From assembly GCF_016785185.1 (NCBI RefSeq), contig NZ_JAEKDY010000088.1: 15,018 bases of DNA, one strand, 5' to 3'. How positions within the stretch are numbered: the stretch's first letter is position 1; each line of letters begins with the position of its first letter. Under the pieces are notes generated by a model that was not told the origin of the DNA, ran no database searches, and saw only the letters and a list, made by a program, of their open reading frames with translations. Below are positions 1 to 6,552 of the stretch, piece after piece. Both the position numbers and the translations under genes were made by a program. This stretch comes from Heyndrickxia sporothermodurans. Its GTDB lineage: Bacteria > Bacillota > Bacilli > Bacillales > Bacillaceae_C.

Positions 1-6
1 ATCCAT
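1..6 (-). CDS. Start of a CDS that runs off the left edge
   Basis: Only the first two codons (ATG GAT, Met-Asp) lie inside the window. The call rests on what precedes them on the minus strand: a full AAGGAGG Shine-Dalgarno sequence at 21..15, eight bases from the ATG, and further upstream a good sigma-A promoter (95..67). No product can be assigned. The next gene rightwards (121-279) points the other way, so this is probably the first gene of its own transcript. Confidence 0.55.
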
Positions 7-34
7 TATGGAGTCCTCCTTGGTTAACAAATTA

Positions 35-64
35 GGGGTCAATTCATCGACGATTTGACACCCC
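35..64. promoter_or_regulatory. Inverted repeat at the predicted transcription start (operator candidate)
   Basis: The arms GGGGTCAA (35-42) and TTGACACCCC (55-64) are inverted copies apart from two extra bases in the right arm. The centre holds ATCG-A-CGAT. The element covers about +1 to +30 of the promoter at 95..67, a usual place for a repressor operator. It could instead fold as a leader hairpin. There is no T-run, so it is not a simple terminator. No regulator is suggested by the sequence. Confidence 0.35.
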
Positions 65-66
65 GC

Positions 67-95
67 ATCATACCAAGAGGGCTCTTTTTGTTCAA
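67..95 (-). promoter_or_regulatory. Sigma-A-type promoter for the left-edge gene
   Basis: On the minus strand, TTGAAC (95..90) and TATGAT (72..67) are separated by exactly 17 bases. Each matches the TTGACA/TATAAT consensus at five of six positions. Transcription would start near 60, giving a leader of about 55 bases before the ATG at 6. Confidence 0.55.
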
Positions 96-120
96 GTCCC
101 CGAAAATCCTTCTAACAGGA

Positions 121-279
121 ATGCTCCTATTAGTTTGGATTAAAATAACAAGGTTAAATAAGATACATTCACAATTGGTCATACCTTATTTGATTATTTC
201 TTTAATTAGTATATTTATAGGGTTTATATCAATCGTTTGGACCACTTTCATTATCATTGCTTGGCAGTCAGGGTTTTGA
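121..279 (+). CDS. Small putative membrane protein
   Basis: The frame encodes 52 residues from ATG 121. Residues 1-8 are hydrophobic, followed by a basic stretch (KITRLNK) and a long hydrophobic segment (about residues 20-48) rich in Ile, Leu and Phe, so it would sit in the membrane. The frame stays open upstream to 28, and a TTG at 55 would give 74 residues, but that start overlaps the divergent promoter and has no ribosome binding site. The site before ATG 121 (AACAGGA) is also poor. The open upstream frame means this could be the tail of a damaged gene. No family recognised. Confidence 0.35.
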   Translation: MLLLVWIKITRLNKIHSQLVIPYLIISLISIFIGFISIVWTTFIIIAWQSGF

Positions 280-317
280 GGATATAAGGAGTCATTGTTT
301 TTTTAGTTATGAATCTA

Positions 318-698
318 TTAATGTAAAGTTAATATTAGTTCCTCTTTTTTTCCTTCCCATTGAACTGTCACAGGTATCGTGGTTCCAACAGGATCACAAG
401 CTCCACTACACGACATATTAATCCAAAATTCATTTTGATTTATTAATTCTCCCTCTCCTGAATTAGTATTTTTTTTGTCAGGAGAATCTTTAATTTTGTA
501 CTTGAAAACTTCTGGTTTATTTTCTTTTCCGATAAACGCTATCTTATAAAGTTTACTGGAGTCATTTTCGATATCCAACACCACATTCCAATGATTGCTT
601 TTGCCTTCAAAATGCTGTGTCTCAAAATTATTAGCATTTTTATTATCCGTACAAGCAACCAATATCAGTGCAAGTGCAAAACGCCTATAAATGTGCAC
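318..698 (-). CDS. Putative lipoprotein with a start inside a repeat array
   Basis: Read from GTG 698 the product is 126 residues. It starts MHIYRRFALALILVAC, a short lipoprotein signal with a basic n-region, hydrophobic core and lipobox LVAC (lipidated Cys16). The mature part is hydrophilic, with a Cys pair in SCSGAC and a beta-rich end (TIPVTVQWEGK). It would be anchored on the outer face of the membrane. No family recognised. The oddity is the 5' end: homologous-looking sequence begins only at about codon 4, and everything upstream, including the GTG and a GGGGA ribosome-binding-like motif, belongs to the 52-bp repeat array. A TTG at 782, also in the array, would add 28 residues that look unlike a signal peptide. 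The native start therefore appears to have been replaced by the repeat, and expression is uncertain. Confidence 0.6.
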   Translation of the reverse strand: MHIYRRFALALILVACTDNKNANNFETQHFEGKSNHWNVVLDIENDSSKLYKIAFIGKENKPEVFKYKIKDSPDKKNTNSGEGELINQNEFWINMSCSGACDPVGTTIPVTVQWEGKKEELILTLH

Positions 699-852
699 GA
701 ATCCCCAAGATGAGGGAAGATAAAGAGGGAAAATCAACCCCCATGTGCGCGAATCCGCAAGATGCGGGAAGATAAGGAGCAAAAATCAATCCCCATGTGC
801 ATGAATCCGCTCGATATGGCAAGAAATTCCACAACGCCAGCATCAAATTCCC
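691..852. repeat. 52-bp tandem repeat array, copy A
   Basis: Two good 52-bp units (691-742 and 743-794) are followed by a degenerate third unit (795 to about 852), where a fourth may begin with GAATCC at 853. Shared blocks are ATGTGC..GAATCC at the start, GGGAAGATAA(A/G)GAG in the middle and AATCAA.CCCC at the end. There are no unique spacers, so it is not a CRISPR array. The same repeat with the same period recurs at 11201-11310. It lies between divergent genes and overlaps the 5' end of the lipoprotein gene. Confidence 0.8.
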
Positions 853-943
853 GAATCCGAAATATACAATCAGAGGGAGGAAATTTCCCCATCAAAAAGG
901 AATATACATACAATAATAAGCGAACGAGGAAAGAGGGATAGGC

Positions 944-1186
944 ATGGGGTTCTATTGGGCTGGACTTTTATTTTGGGTATTATCGGGAGCTTACTTTTTT
1001 CTGTTTATCGGTGGACTGCTGGCAAGGTCGTGGAGGGCGTTAGTTGCTAGTGGAATTGCGGTGATATTGCCGTCACTTTACTTTTTCGGTGCGGAAAATT
1101 GGTTAAGACTTGCAATATTGCTTCCTTTTCTTTCTTTTATCTTAGCTTATTTGGTGAGAAAAAAAGATCCATATAAAATTGTTTAA
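944..1186 (+). CDS. Small three-helix membrane protein
   Basis: This is an 80-residue protein with three predicted membrane segments at about residues 5-26, 31-49 and 53-72, ending in a basic tail (VRKKDPYK). That arrangement favours a cytoplasmic C-terminus by the positive-inside rule. The ATG at 944 is preceded by GAGG at suitable distance. No family or function is recognised. Small membrane proteins of this kind are common in Bacillus. A short inverted repeat follows the gene (GTAATC/GATTAC near 1191-1215) but has no T-run, so termination there is doubtful. Confidence 0.65.
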   Translation: MGFYWAGLLFWVLSGAYFFLFIGGLLARSWRALVASGIAVILPSLYFFGAENWLRLAILLPFLSFILAYLVRKKDPYKIV

Positions 1187-1258
1187 GTTTGTAATCTAGT
1201 CCGAGGTTGGATTACTAAGTTAAAATATATACCTATTTTTTGAGATGGGAGACCTAAT

Positions 1259-1619
1259 ATGAAAATAAACCGAACAAATGATTTCGAATTAATTGCTAAG
1301 TTGAATAAGTATGTACACGATTTACACATAAAGTTATATCCCGAGCAATTTAAAGAATATAACTTTGAAGAGATGAAGGCTTTCTTTGAAAGCATTACTG
1401 ATATAGAGGAGTTCGTGTTTCTTTTATTGGAAGAAAATGAGCAGCCTTTAGGTTATGCGTGGATAGAATTAAGGGATGGACGAAATCTGTAATATTGCAC
1501 GGACAAATGGGATAAATAAAATTGAATTAGACTATTGGTGCGATAACGAGATAGCAAAAAGATTTTATAAGAAAAACGGATTTGTAAAATATCGAGAATT
1601 TGTTTATAAGGACATTTGA
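1259..1619 (+). pseudogene. GNAT-type N-acetyltransferase with internal deletion
   Basis: The first frame (1259-1492) encodes the N-terminal half of a GNAT acetyltransferase, ending with the strand LGYAWIELRD. The C-terminal half follows in another frame (1476-1619), opening MDEICNIARTNG and continuing through the family's last strands with NEIAKRFYKKNGF, a typical GNAT ending. The segment that should lie between, containing the acetyl-CoA binding motif A (Q/RxxGxG/A), is missing. An internal deletion of roughly 30 or more codons with a frame change near 1475 explains this. The enzyme should be inactive. ATG 1259 follows GGGAGACCTAAT, a fair ribosome binding site. Substrate unknown. Confidence 0.8.
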
Positions 1620-1709
1620 ACTTGTACTCTGAGTAAAAAATACAAGAGGTGCAATTGTACTATACCTTCTTTAATTTATCCAAAAATATGTTTCAAAAGG
1701 GGGAAGGAA

Positions 1710-2483
1710 ATGAGCAATTTAAAAGGGAAAATTGCGATCGTTACTGGGGCTAGTCGTCGAGATGGGATTGGTGCTGCGATTTGTTTAGAGCTTGCTCGAA
1801 GGGGGGCGGATATATTTTTTACCCATCTTCGCCAATATGATCGGCAAATGGACTATTACATCGAAGAAGATTTTCCAACGGAGCTTGAGGGGAAATTGAA
1901 GAAAATGGGTGTACGGGTCGGATCATTAGAGGTTGATCTTAGCCTGCCGGATGGACCTGGGAATCTATTAAATGAAGTGGAAAATCAATTAGGTTTGCCT
2001 TCTATTCTAGTGAATAATGCCACATATAGTATTGATGTAGATTATAAGGCAATGACAACTGAGATTCTGGATCGTCATTATGCTGTGAATGTTCGTGGAA
2101 CGTGTATGCTAACAGTAGAATTTGCGAAAAGAATTGAAGGGAAGCATGGTGGCAGAGTGATTAATCTCGTTTCGGGTCAAGATAAGTCACCGGAACCGGG
2201 TAACTTAGCTTATGTGACGACCAAAGGGGCGATTTCGACATTTACGAAGACGATGGCCTTAGAGGTTGCGAAACATCGCATTACTGTTAATGCTGTTGAC
2301 CCAGGTCCAACTGATACGGGCTGGATGAGTGATAAGTTAAAAGAACATTTATTGCCTAAATTCCCGATGGGGAGAATCGGACAACCTGAAGATGCTGCTC
2401 GCATTATCGCTTTTTTGGCAAGTGATGAGGCGGAGTGGATCACGGGGCAGATTATTCATTCGGATGGGGGATTTTGGGACTAA
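1710..2483 (+). CDS. Short-chain dehydrogenase/reductase (SDR)
   Basis: This 257-residue protein has the length of a classical SDR and should be a soluble NAD(P)H-dependent oxidoreductase. Visible motifs are the Rossmann loop TGASRRDGIG (12-21, two residues longer than the usual TGxxxGxG), NNA (102-104), structural Asn127, Ser155, the catalytic pair Tyr168-xxx-Lys172, PGP (198-200) and the C-terminal TGQIIHSDGG. All catalytic residues are present. It resembles FabG-like reductases, but the substrate cannot be told from sequence. ATG 1710 follows a strong site (GGGGGAAGGAA). The next gene starts 22 bases after its stop and encodes a ligand-binding GyrI-like protein, so the two are probably co-transcribed and closed by the terminator at 3035-3079. 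Confidence 0.9.
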   Translation: MSNLKGKIAIVTGASRRDGIGAAICLELARRGADIFFTHLRQYDRQMDYYIEEDFPTELEGKLKKMGVRVGSLEVDLSLPDGPGNLLNEVENQLGLPSILVNNATYSIDVDYKAMTTEILDRHYAVNVRGTCMLTVEFAKRIEGKHGGRVINLVSGQDKSPEPGNLAYVTTKGAISTFTKTMALEVAKHRITVNAVDPGPTDTGWMSDKLKEHLLPKFPMGRIGQPEDAARIIAFLASDEAEWITGQIIHSDGGFWD

Positions 2484-2505
2484 TCATGAAAAAGGGGATG
2501 GAGAA

Positions 2506-2976
2506 ATGAATAGTAGAATAGAAGAAATGAATCGTTTTTCAATTGTAGGTGTGAAAAAACGAGTAAATACAAAGCAAGCCTTTGATTCGATCCCAACGAT
2601 ATGGGCTCAAGCAAGTGAACAAGGGCTTTTCGACCAACTTTTTGAAATAGGTTCTTTCGATCATAAAGTGAGAGGTTTATTAGGTGTTTGTTCTGGCGGT
2701 AATTTTGGTAAAAATGAAGAGTTTGATTATATATTAGCCATTGCCTCCAATCAAGAACCATCAGAAGGGATGGTGAAAATGGACTTTCCAGATTCCACTT
2801 GGATTGTATTTGAAGTACCCGGTCCTCCAGCACTTCAAGAAGCATGGGATTATTTTTATTCGGATTGGATTCCAAATTCACCGTATGAATTAGCTAATTT
2901 GCCCGCAATTGAATGTTATTTGCCGATTGAAGAGAATAAAAATGAGTTGTGGATTCCGATTTCAAATAAAGAATGA
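2506..2976 (+). CDS. GyrI-like effector-binding domain protein
   Basis: This 156-residue protein resembles the stand-alone GyrI-like/AraC effector-binding fold. It shows an N-terminal strand (FSIVGVKKRV), the helix containing SIPTIWAQA, the mid-domain GLLGVCSGG and FDYILAIAS, the strand STWIVFEVPG, and the typical C-terminal YELANLPAIECYLPI block with Glu. There is no DNA-binding domain, so it is likely a small-molecule binding or sequestering protein, not a repressor. The frame is open upstream to 2392, but that part overlaps the SDR gene. ATG 2506 has GGAG just upstream and fits the domain boundary. Ligand unknown. Confidence 0.75.
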   Translation: MNSRIEEMNRFSIVGVKKRVNTKQAFDSIPTIWAQASEQGLFDQLFEIGSFDHKVRGLLGVCSGGNFGKNEEFDYILAIASNQEPSEGMVKMDFPDSTWIVFEVPGPPALQEAWDYFYSDWIPNSPYELANLPAIECYLPIEENKNELWIPISNKE

Positions 2977-3034
2977 TTTGTGATTTTTATTAAATTGAGG
3001 TATTACCAACATTCCGTAATTATCTGAACTAGTT

Positions 3035-3079
3035 AAAAAGGAAAACTTTACAGTATTCAAGGTAAAGTTATCCTTTTTT
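3035..3079 (+). terminator. Strong intrinsic terminator after the SDR/GyrI-like unit
   Basis: The arms AAAAAGGA-A-AACTTTAC (3035-3051) and GTAAAGTT-A-TCCTTTTTT (3062-3079) pair perfectly except for one A/A mismatch, around a 10-base loop. The 3' arm ends in a T-run, and the matching A-run on the other side would allow bidirectional function. Confidence 0.85.
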
Positions 3080-3089
3080 GTTTCTTTAC

Positions 3090-3224
3090 TTGTTAGAGGA
3101 AGTTAATTCAGCCAATCTTATATTGTGTAAAATTATAGATGAAAGTGAAGATCTTCGTATTACCTTACGAAAAACAAAAACTAAAATGGATATTGTAAAC
3201 CAAGGCTGTCCAAAATATCATTAA
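3090..3224 (+). other. Possible coding remnant between terminator and yfmJ promoter
   Basis: The roughly 180 bases between the terminator and the yfmJ promoter contain a 44-codon open frame (3090-3224) with a protein-like composition, for example DESEDLRITLRKTKTKMD. It lacks a ribosome binding site and a good start codon (TTG 3090) and resembles no family I know. It may be the 3' remnant of a lost gene or chance. Nothing else is visible in this stretch. Confidence 0.2.
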
Positions 3225-3257
3225 AGATTAATTTATTTGTGACAAAACACCTGTTCA

Positions 3258-3285
3258 TTGACAAAAAAATAAGCAGGAGTATACT
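3258..3285 (+). promoter_or_regulatory. Sigma-A promoter of the yfmJ-like gene
   Basis: TTGACA (3258-3263, perfect -35) and TATACT (3280-3285, five of six) are 16 bases apart. Transcription would start near 3292, inside the palindrome at 3291-3306, leaving a leader of about 90 bases before ATG 3386. Confidence 0.75.
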
Positions 3286-3290
3286 TGGAA

Positions 3291-3319
3291 TTGAACAATT
3301 GTTCAAAACAAATGTTCAA
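3291..3319. promoter_or_regulatory. Palindromic operator at the yfmJ promoter
   Basis: TTGAACAATTGTTCAA (3291-3306) is a perfect 16-bp palindrome starting five bases after the -10 box, with another GTTCAA half-site at 3314-3319. A dimeric repressor bound here would cover the transcription start. The TetR-family gene just downstream (4582-5196) is the obvious candidate to bind it, because such regulators commonly control adjacent genes. That link is inference. Confidence 0.6.
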
Positions 3320-3385
3320 AATAGTAAAAGAGATATGCCTATAAAATCAGAACAAATAATCCCTTTCCCGAATGGAGGAGTAATA

Positions 3386-4402
3386 ATGAGTCAAATGCAA
3401 AAACAAATTCAGCTTGCAAAACGTCCGATTGGAACGCCTTCAATGGAGGATTTTGCTTTTATTGAAGCACCGATTGGAACACCGTCAGATGGTGAGGTAC
3501 TGATACGTACCGTATATATTTCAGTTGATCCGTATTTACGTGGAAGAATGCAGGATGTAAAATCATATATTCCTCCATTTCAATTAAATGAGGTCATTTC
3601 AAGTGGAGTCATTGGCCAAGTTGTAGAATCAAAGTCGGAGCAGTTTGCTAAAGGTGATTTGATCATTGGTACTCTTGGCTGGCAGGAATACTCAATTGCG
3701 AACGAGAGAGAGATTCGAAAAATTGATCCGACGTTAGCTCCTGTAACAGCGAACCTTAGTATTATTGGAATGACGGGATTAACAGCCTATTTTGGCCTGC
3801 TTGATATTGGACAGCCGAAAGAAGGAGAAACCGTTGTCGTATCTGGAGCTGCTGGGGCAGTTGGATCGACCGTTGGACAAATTGCGAAAATTAAAGGGGC
3901 ACGTGTCGTAGGGATTGCCGGGACAGAAGAAAAATGTCGCTACCTTTTAAATGAACTCGAATTTGATGCAGTAATTAATTATAAAAAGGAAGATGTTCCT
4001 AGTTCATTAGAAAAAGCTTGTCCGAATGGAATCGACATCTATTTTGATAATGTTGGCGGCGTTATTTCTGATGCTGTATTCCCACTTCTTAATAAGTTTG
4101 CGCGTATTCCGGTTTGTGGGGCAATTTCTGCCTATAATAAAGTCGATATTGATATGGGACCACGCGTTCAAACTGCACTTATCAAAACAAGTGCCCTTAT
4201 GAAAGGATTTACACTAGGAGATTACTCTAACCGATTTAAAGAAGGCGGTACGGCACTTGCCACATGGTTAAACGAAGGAAAACTTAAATATGAAGAAACC
4301 ATTACCGAAGGATTCGACCATATTATCGACGCCTTCCTTGACCTTTTTAAAGGGGCAAATCTCGGAAAGCAACTCGTTAAAGTAGCGGATATTGAAGAAT
4401 AA
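3386..4402 (+). CDS. yfmJ: NADP-dependent MDR-family oxidoreductase, YfmJ orthologue
   Basis: The 338-residue product matches, from memory, Bacillus subtilis YfmJ in length and along most of its sequence (for example VDPYLRGRMQD, GMTGLTAYFGLLDIG, IYFDNVGG). It is a zinc-free medium-chain dehydrogenase/reductase of the leukotriene-B4-dehydrogenase/zinc-independent quinone reductase type, which typically reduces the double bond of alpha,beta-unsaturated carbonyls with NADPH. The nucleotide-binding loop SGAAGAVGS is at 153-161. The frame is open back to 3239, but ATG 3386 follows GGAGGAG by five bases and begins at the family's conserved N-terminus (QKQIQLAKRP), so it is the start. The gene has its own promoter and a palindromic operator, and a TetR-family gene lies downstream. 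This suggests induction by a reactive or toxic compound. Confidence 0.92.
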   Translation: MSQMQKQIQLAKRPIGTPSMEDFAFIEAPIGTPSDGEVLIRTVYISVDPYLRGRMQDVKSYIPPFQLNEVISSGVIGQVVESKSEQFAKGDLIIGTLGWQEYSIANEREIRKIDPTLAPVTANLSIIGMTGLTAYFGLLDIGQPKEGETVVVSGAAGAVGSTVGQIAKIKGARVVGIAGTEEKCRYLLNELEFDAVINYKKEDVPSSLEKACPNGIDIYFDNVGGVISDAVFPLLNKFARIPVCGAISAYNKVDIDMGPRVQTALIKTSALMKGFTLGDYSNRFKEGGTALATWLNEGKLKYEETITEGFDHIIDAFLDLFKGANLGKQLVKVADIEE

Positions 4403-4460
4403 CTAGTGGACCCATTTTTAATATAATGCAGTGTTAAAGGTTATTATTTACTTTTAATTT

Positions 4461-4540
4461 GAGCGGAATGCACGAAGATTCCTGTGGGAGTAAGGTGCAG
4501 GGGAGATCTCGCAAAGAAGGGGACTCCCCATACCGCCCAC
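4461..4540. repeat. Dispersed hairpin repeat of the kind common in Bacillaceae intergenic DNA
   Basis: The stretch contains nested inverted repeats: GCGG (4463-4466) with CCGC (4533-4536), and GGGGAG (4500-4505) with CTCCCC (4524-4529). It is GC-rich compared with its surroundings. Blocks such as GCGGAATGCACGAAGA and TCCTGTGGGAGTAAGG resemble, from memory, a repeat widespread between genes in Bacillus genomes. It sits between yfmJ and the TetR-family gene and could attenuate read-through or protect mRNA. Confidence 0.5.
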
Positions 4541-4581
4541 TTAACAATAAGGTTAAACTGAGCTAAAAGGGGCTGAGTCAA

Positions 4582-5196
4582 TTAAAACAGAGTAAAAGTA
4601 ATGACAAAAATAAGGTTGTCCGAGATCAAATTCTTCAAGCAGCAAAGCAATTATTTGCGAAAAAAGGCTATGAAGGGACAACCGTAAGACAGATTTGTAA
4701 TGAAGCAAATGTTTCATTGGCTCTCGTTTCGTATCATTTTGGAGGAAAGGAAAATGTTTTTTTTGAAATGTTCGAACCGATTAGACAATTGTTTGCGAAT
4801 ATGAAATATGATTTATCTGATCCACTAGGTGCACTTACAACCTTTTGTAGACAGTTTGTTATTTTTAGAAATGAAGAACATGAATTAATTAGTATTTTAC
4901 AGCAAGAGTTAGTGATGAATAGTCCAAGATTAGAGAAGCTAACAGATGTGTTTTTTCCTTCGTGGGAGCAACTTCGGTTGATTTTAAAAGAGTGTCACGA
5001 AGAAAACGTAATCCAATTTCCTTCGATTGATCTTGCGGTGAATTTTGCAATGGGAACATTAATGCATTCTTTTAATATTTCATTTTTAAATCGGAATCAA
5101 TCGAAATTTACACCTGAACAGGTAGCAGATCTTGCGGTAAGCTTTATCATTAATGGATTGACATCTACTCATATGGGAAGAGGTAGAGAAAGATGA
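4582..5196 (+). CDS. TetR/AcrR-family transcriptional regulator with an abnormal start
   Basis: The frame gives about 204 residues, normal for TetR regulators. The N-terminal helix-turn-helix is complete: ILQAAKQLFAKKGYEGTT, VRQICNEANVS, LVSYHFGGKENVF. The C-terminal part is the variable ligand-binding and dimerisation domain. The oddity is the start. No ATG, GTG or TTG precedes the helix-turn-helix in frame. At the right distance (nine bases) from AAAAGGGG is TTA (4582), one base from TTG. An alternative is ATG 4601, which would be in frame if the A5 run at 4606-4610 had one more A. ATG 4720 is too late. The gene overlaps the next by ATGA and probably controls itself and yfmJ. It may be inactive. 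Confidence 0.75.
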   Translation, partial: LKQSKSNDKNKVVRDQILQAAKQLFAKKGYEGTTVRQICNEANVSLALVSYHFGGKENVFFEMFEPIRQLFANMKYDLSDPLGALTTFCRQFVIFRNEEHELISILQQELVMNSPRLEKLTDVFFPSWEQLRLILKECHEENVIQFPSIDLAVNFAMGTLMHSFNISFLNRNQSKFTPEQVADLAVSFIINGLTSTHMGRGRER

Positions 5197-5927
5197 AAGC
5201 AGCAAAAATATATGGGGCAAAAGATATTCGAGTAGAAGAAGCAGAAATACCTGTACTTGAAAATGGAATGGTGAAGGTTAAAGTTGAATATGCGGGTATT
5301 TGTGGAAGTGATATGCATGAATATTTAGCAGGAACTTATCCAATGCGTACTCAACCTGTTTTAGGTCATGAGTTTTCTGGTGTAGTAGTTGAAGTAGGAG
5401 AAGGAGTAACAAATGCAAAAGTGGGAGATCGGGTAGCCGTTGAACCACTTATTCCTTGTGGAAAATGTGATAATTGCCAAAGAGGTTTTGTGAATTTATG
5501 TACAGAGCGTCAAGGATATGGATACACGGTTTCAGGTGGATTTGCTCAATTTGCAGTGGTAAAGGAAGAGAATATTTTCCATCTACCTGAAAACATGAGT
5601 TTAGAACTTGGTGCACTTGTTGAGCCAACAGCTGTTGCGGTTCATGCTGTCCGTCAAAGTCAATTAAAACTTGGAGATACTGCAGCAATATTTGGTGCTG
5701 GTCCAATTGGATTATTGTTGCTACAAGCGGTTAAAGCAGCGGGAGCAAGTGAAGTTTTTATCGTGGAAGTTTCGGAAGAACGTCGTCAAAAAGCATTAGA
5801 ACTTGGTGCTACACATGTGATTAATCCAATCGGTACAGATGCAGTTGCCTTTATCCGTGAACAAACGAACGGTGGAGTAAATGTAGCTTTTGACGCAGCA
5901 GGTGTACAAACCAACCCCTTAAAGTAA
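5193..5927 (+). pseudogene. Truncated zinc-dependent 2,3-butanediol/alcohol dehydrogenase-like gene
   Basis: The 244 residues match the first 70% of zinc MDR dehydrogenases of the butanediol/sorbitol dehydrogenase type, which are usually about 350 long. The catalytic zinc ligands are visible as Cys37, His59 and Glu60, with Glu144. Cys89, Cys92, Cys95 and Cys103 would bind the structural zinc, and the NAD loop GAGPIG is at 168-173. The frame ends abruptly after FDAAGVQ with TNPLK and a stop, so the last third, including the rest of the Rossmann fold and dimer interface, is missing. The start overlaps the TetR-family stop by ATGA, showing former translational coupling. The following gene has lost its own 5' end, which suggests one deletion fused the two. 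The product is probably non-functional. Confidence 0.8.
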
Positions 5928-5971
5928 TGTTATAAAAGCTAAATTCTATTAAGGCAACAACGTTAGGTGAG

Positions 5972-6535
5972 ATGAAAGAAGAAATAGAGAAAGAAGAAGC
6001 AACGGCTGAATTATTAGGACAATATGAACCAGAGGCTACTGGGACAATTAACTTAAAAAATGCAAGAGCTTATGCAGAAAAACATTATAAAAATTATAAT
6101 AAGGGCTACCCTGAATTCGGTAATGATTGTACAAATTTTGTTTCTCAAATATTAGCAGAAGGTGGAAGAAGAGAAGTCTATCCTATGCATCTTCCATCTT
6201 ATACAACTGATTCGAAGTATTGGTATATGAAAAAACGTCCTGATAATTCTTGGGGATGGAGTAAATCTTGGACTGTAGTATCGGATCTTTATGCTCATTT
6301 AGTGAGAACACAAAAAGGATATAGTAGTACAAGTAAAAGTTCTATTATTAGTAATGCAAAATCTGGAGACGTAATTCAATTTAAAAAGCCAGGGGCAGAC
6401 CGTTATTCTCATACAATGTGGATTTATGAAAAGCAAAGTAGTAATCTCTTACTTTCCGGCCATGATAATGATTATTTAAAACGTAGCTTTAATGCAATAA
6501 CGGGTTATGCAAAATATAGAATAATCAAAATGTAA
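5972..6535 (+). CDS. Amidase-domain protein, apparently missing its N-terminus
   Basis: The C-terminal domain matches the putative amidase domain (Amidase_6 type) of Bacillus surface proteins, a cysteine-peptidase-like fold. Motifs are ARAYAEKHYKNYN, FGNDCTNFVSQ with candidate catalytic Cys53, GDVIQFKKPG, and SHTMWI with candidate His147. Family members are normally secreted and carry a signal peptide plus an N-terminal region. Here there is no signal peptide. The frame stays open upstream to about 5936 with protein-like sequence (SIKATTLGE), and ATG 5972 lacks a convincing ribosome binding site. The 5' part was probably lost at the junction with the truncated dehydrogenase. It may not be expressed, or would be cytoplasmic. 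Confidence 0.7.
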   Translation: MKEEIEKEEATAELLGQYEPEATGTINLKNARAYAEKHYKNYNKGYPEFGNDCTNFVSQILAEGGRREVYPMHLPSYTTDSKYWYMKKRPDNSWGWSKSWTVVSDLYAHLVRTQKGYSSTSKSSIISNAKSGDVIQFKKPGADRYSHTMWIYEKQSSNLLLSGHDNDYLKRSFNAITGYAKYRIIKM

Positions 6536-6552
6536 TAGAGAGGAAGATTAAC

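Noticed and set aside
55..120. Longer start (TTG 55) for the first membrane protein
   Set aside because: It overlaps the divergent promoter and inverted repeat and has no ribosome binding site, so ATG 121 was preferred, though with low confidence.
691..852. CRISPR array
   Set aside because: The units are 52 bp head to tail with no unique spacers, and no cas genes are present.
1191..1215. Terminator after the small membrane protein at 944
   Set aside because: GTAATC/GATTAC pair, but the stem is only six bases and there is no T-run.
2392..2505. Upstream extension of the GyrI-like gene
   Set aside because: The extension overlaps the end of the SDR gene in another frame. ATG 2506 has its own ribosome binding site and fits the domain start.
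2480..2881. 133-codon minus-strand frame
   Set aside because: It is antisense to the GyrI-like gene, has no family pattern and no ribosome binding site.
3239..3385. 49-residue N-terminal extension of YfmJ
   Set aside because: It covers the promoter and operator. The family's N-terminus and the GGAGGAG site point to ATG 3386.
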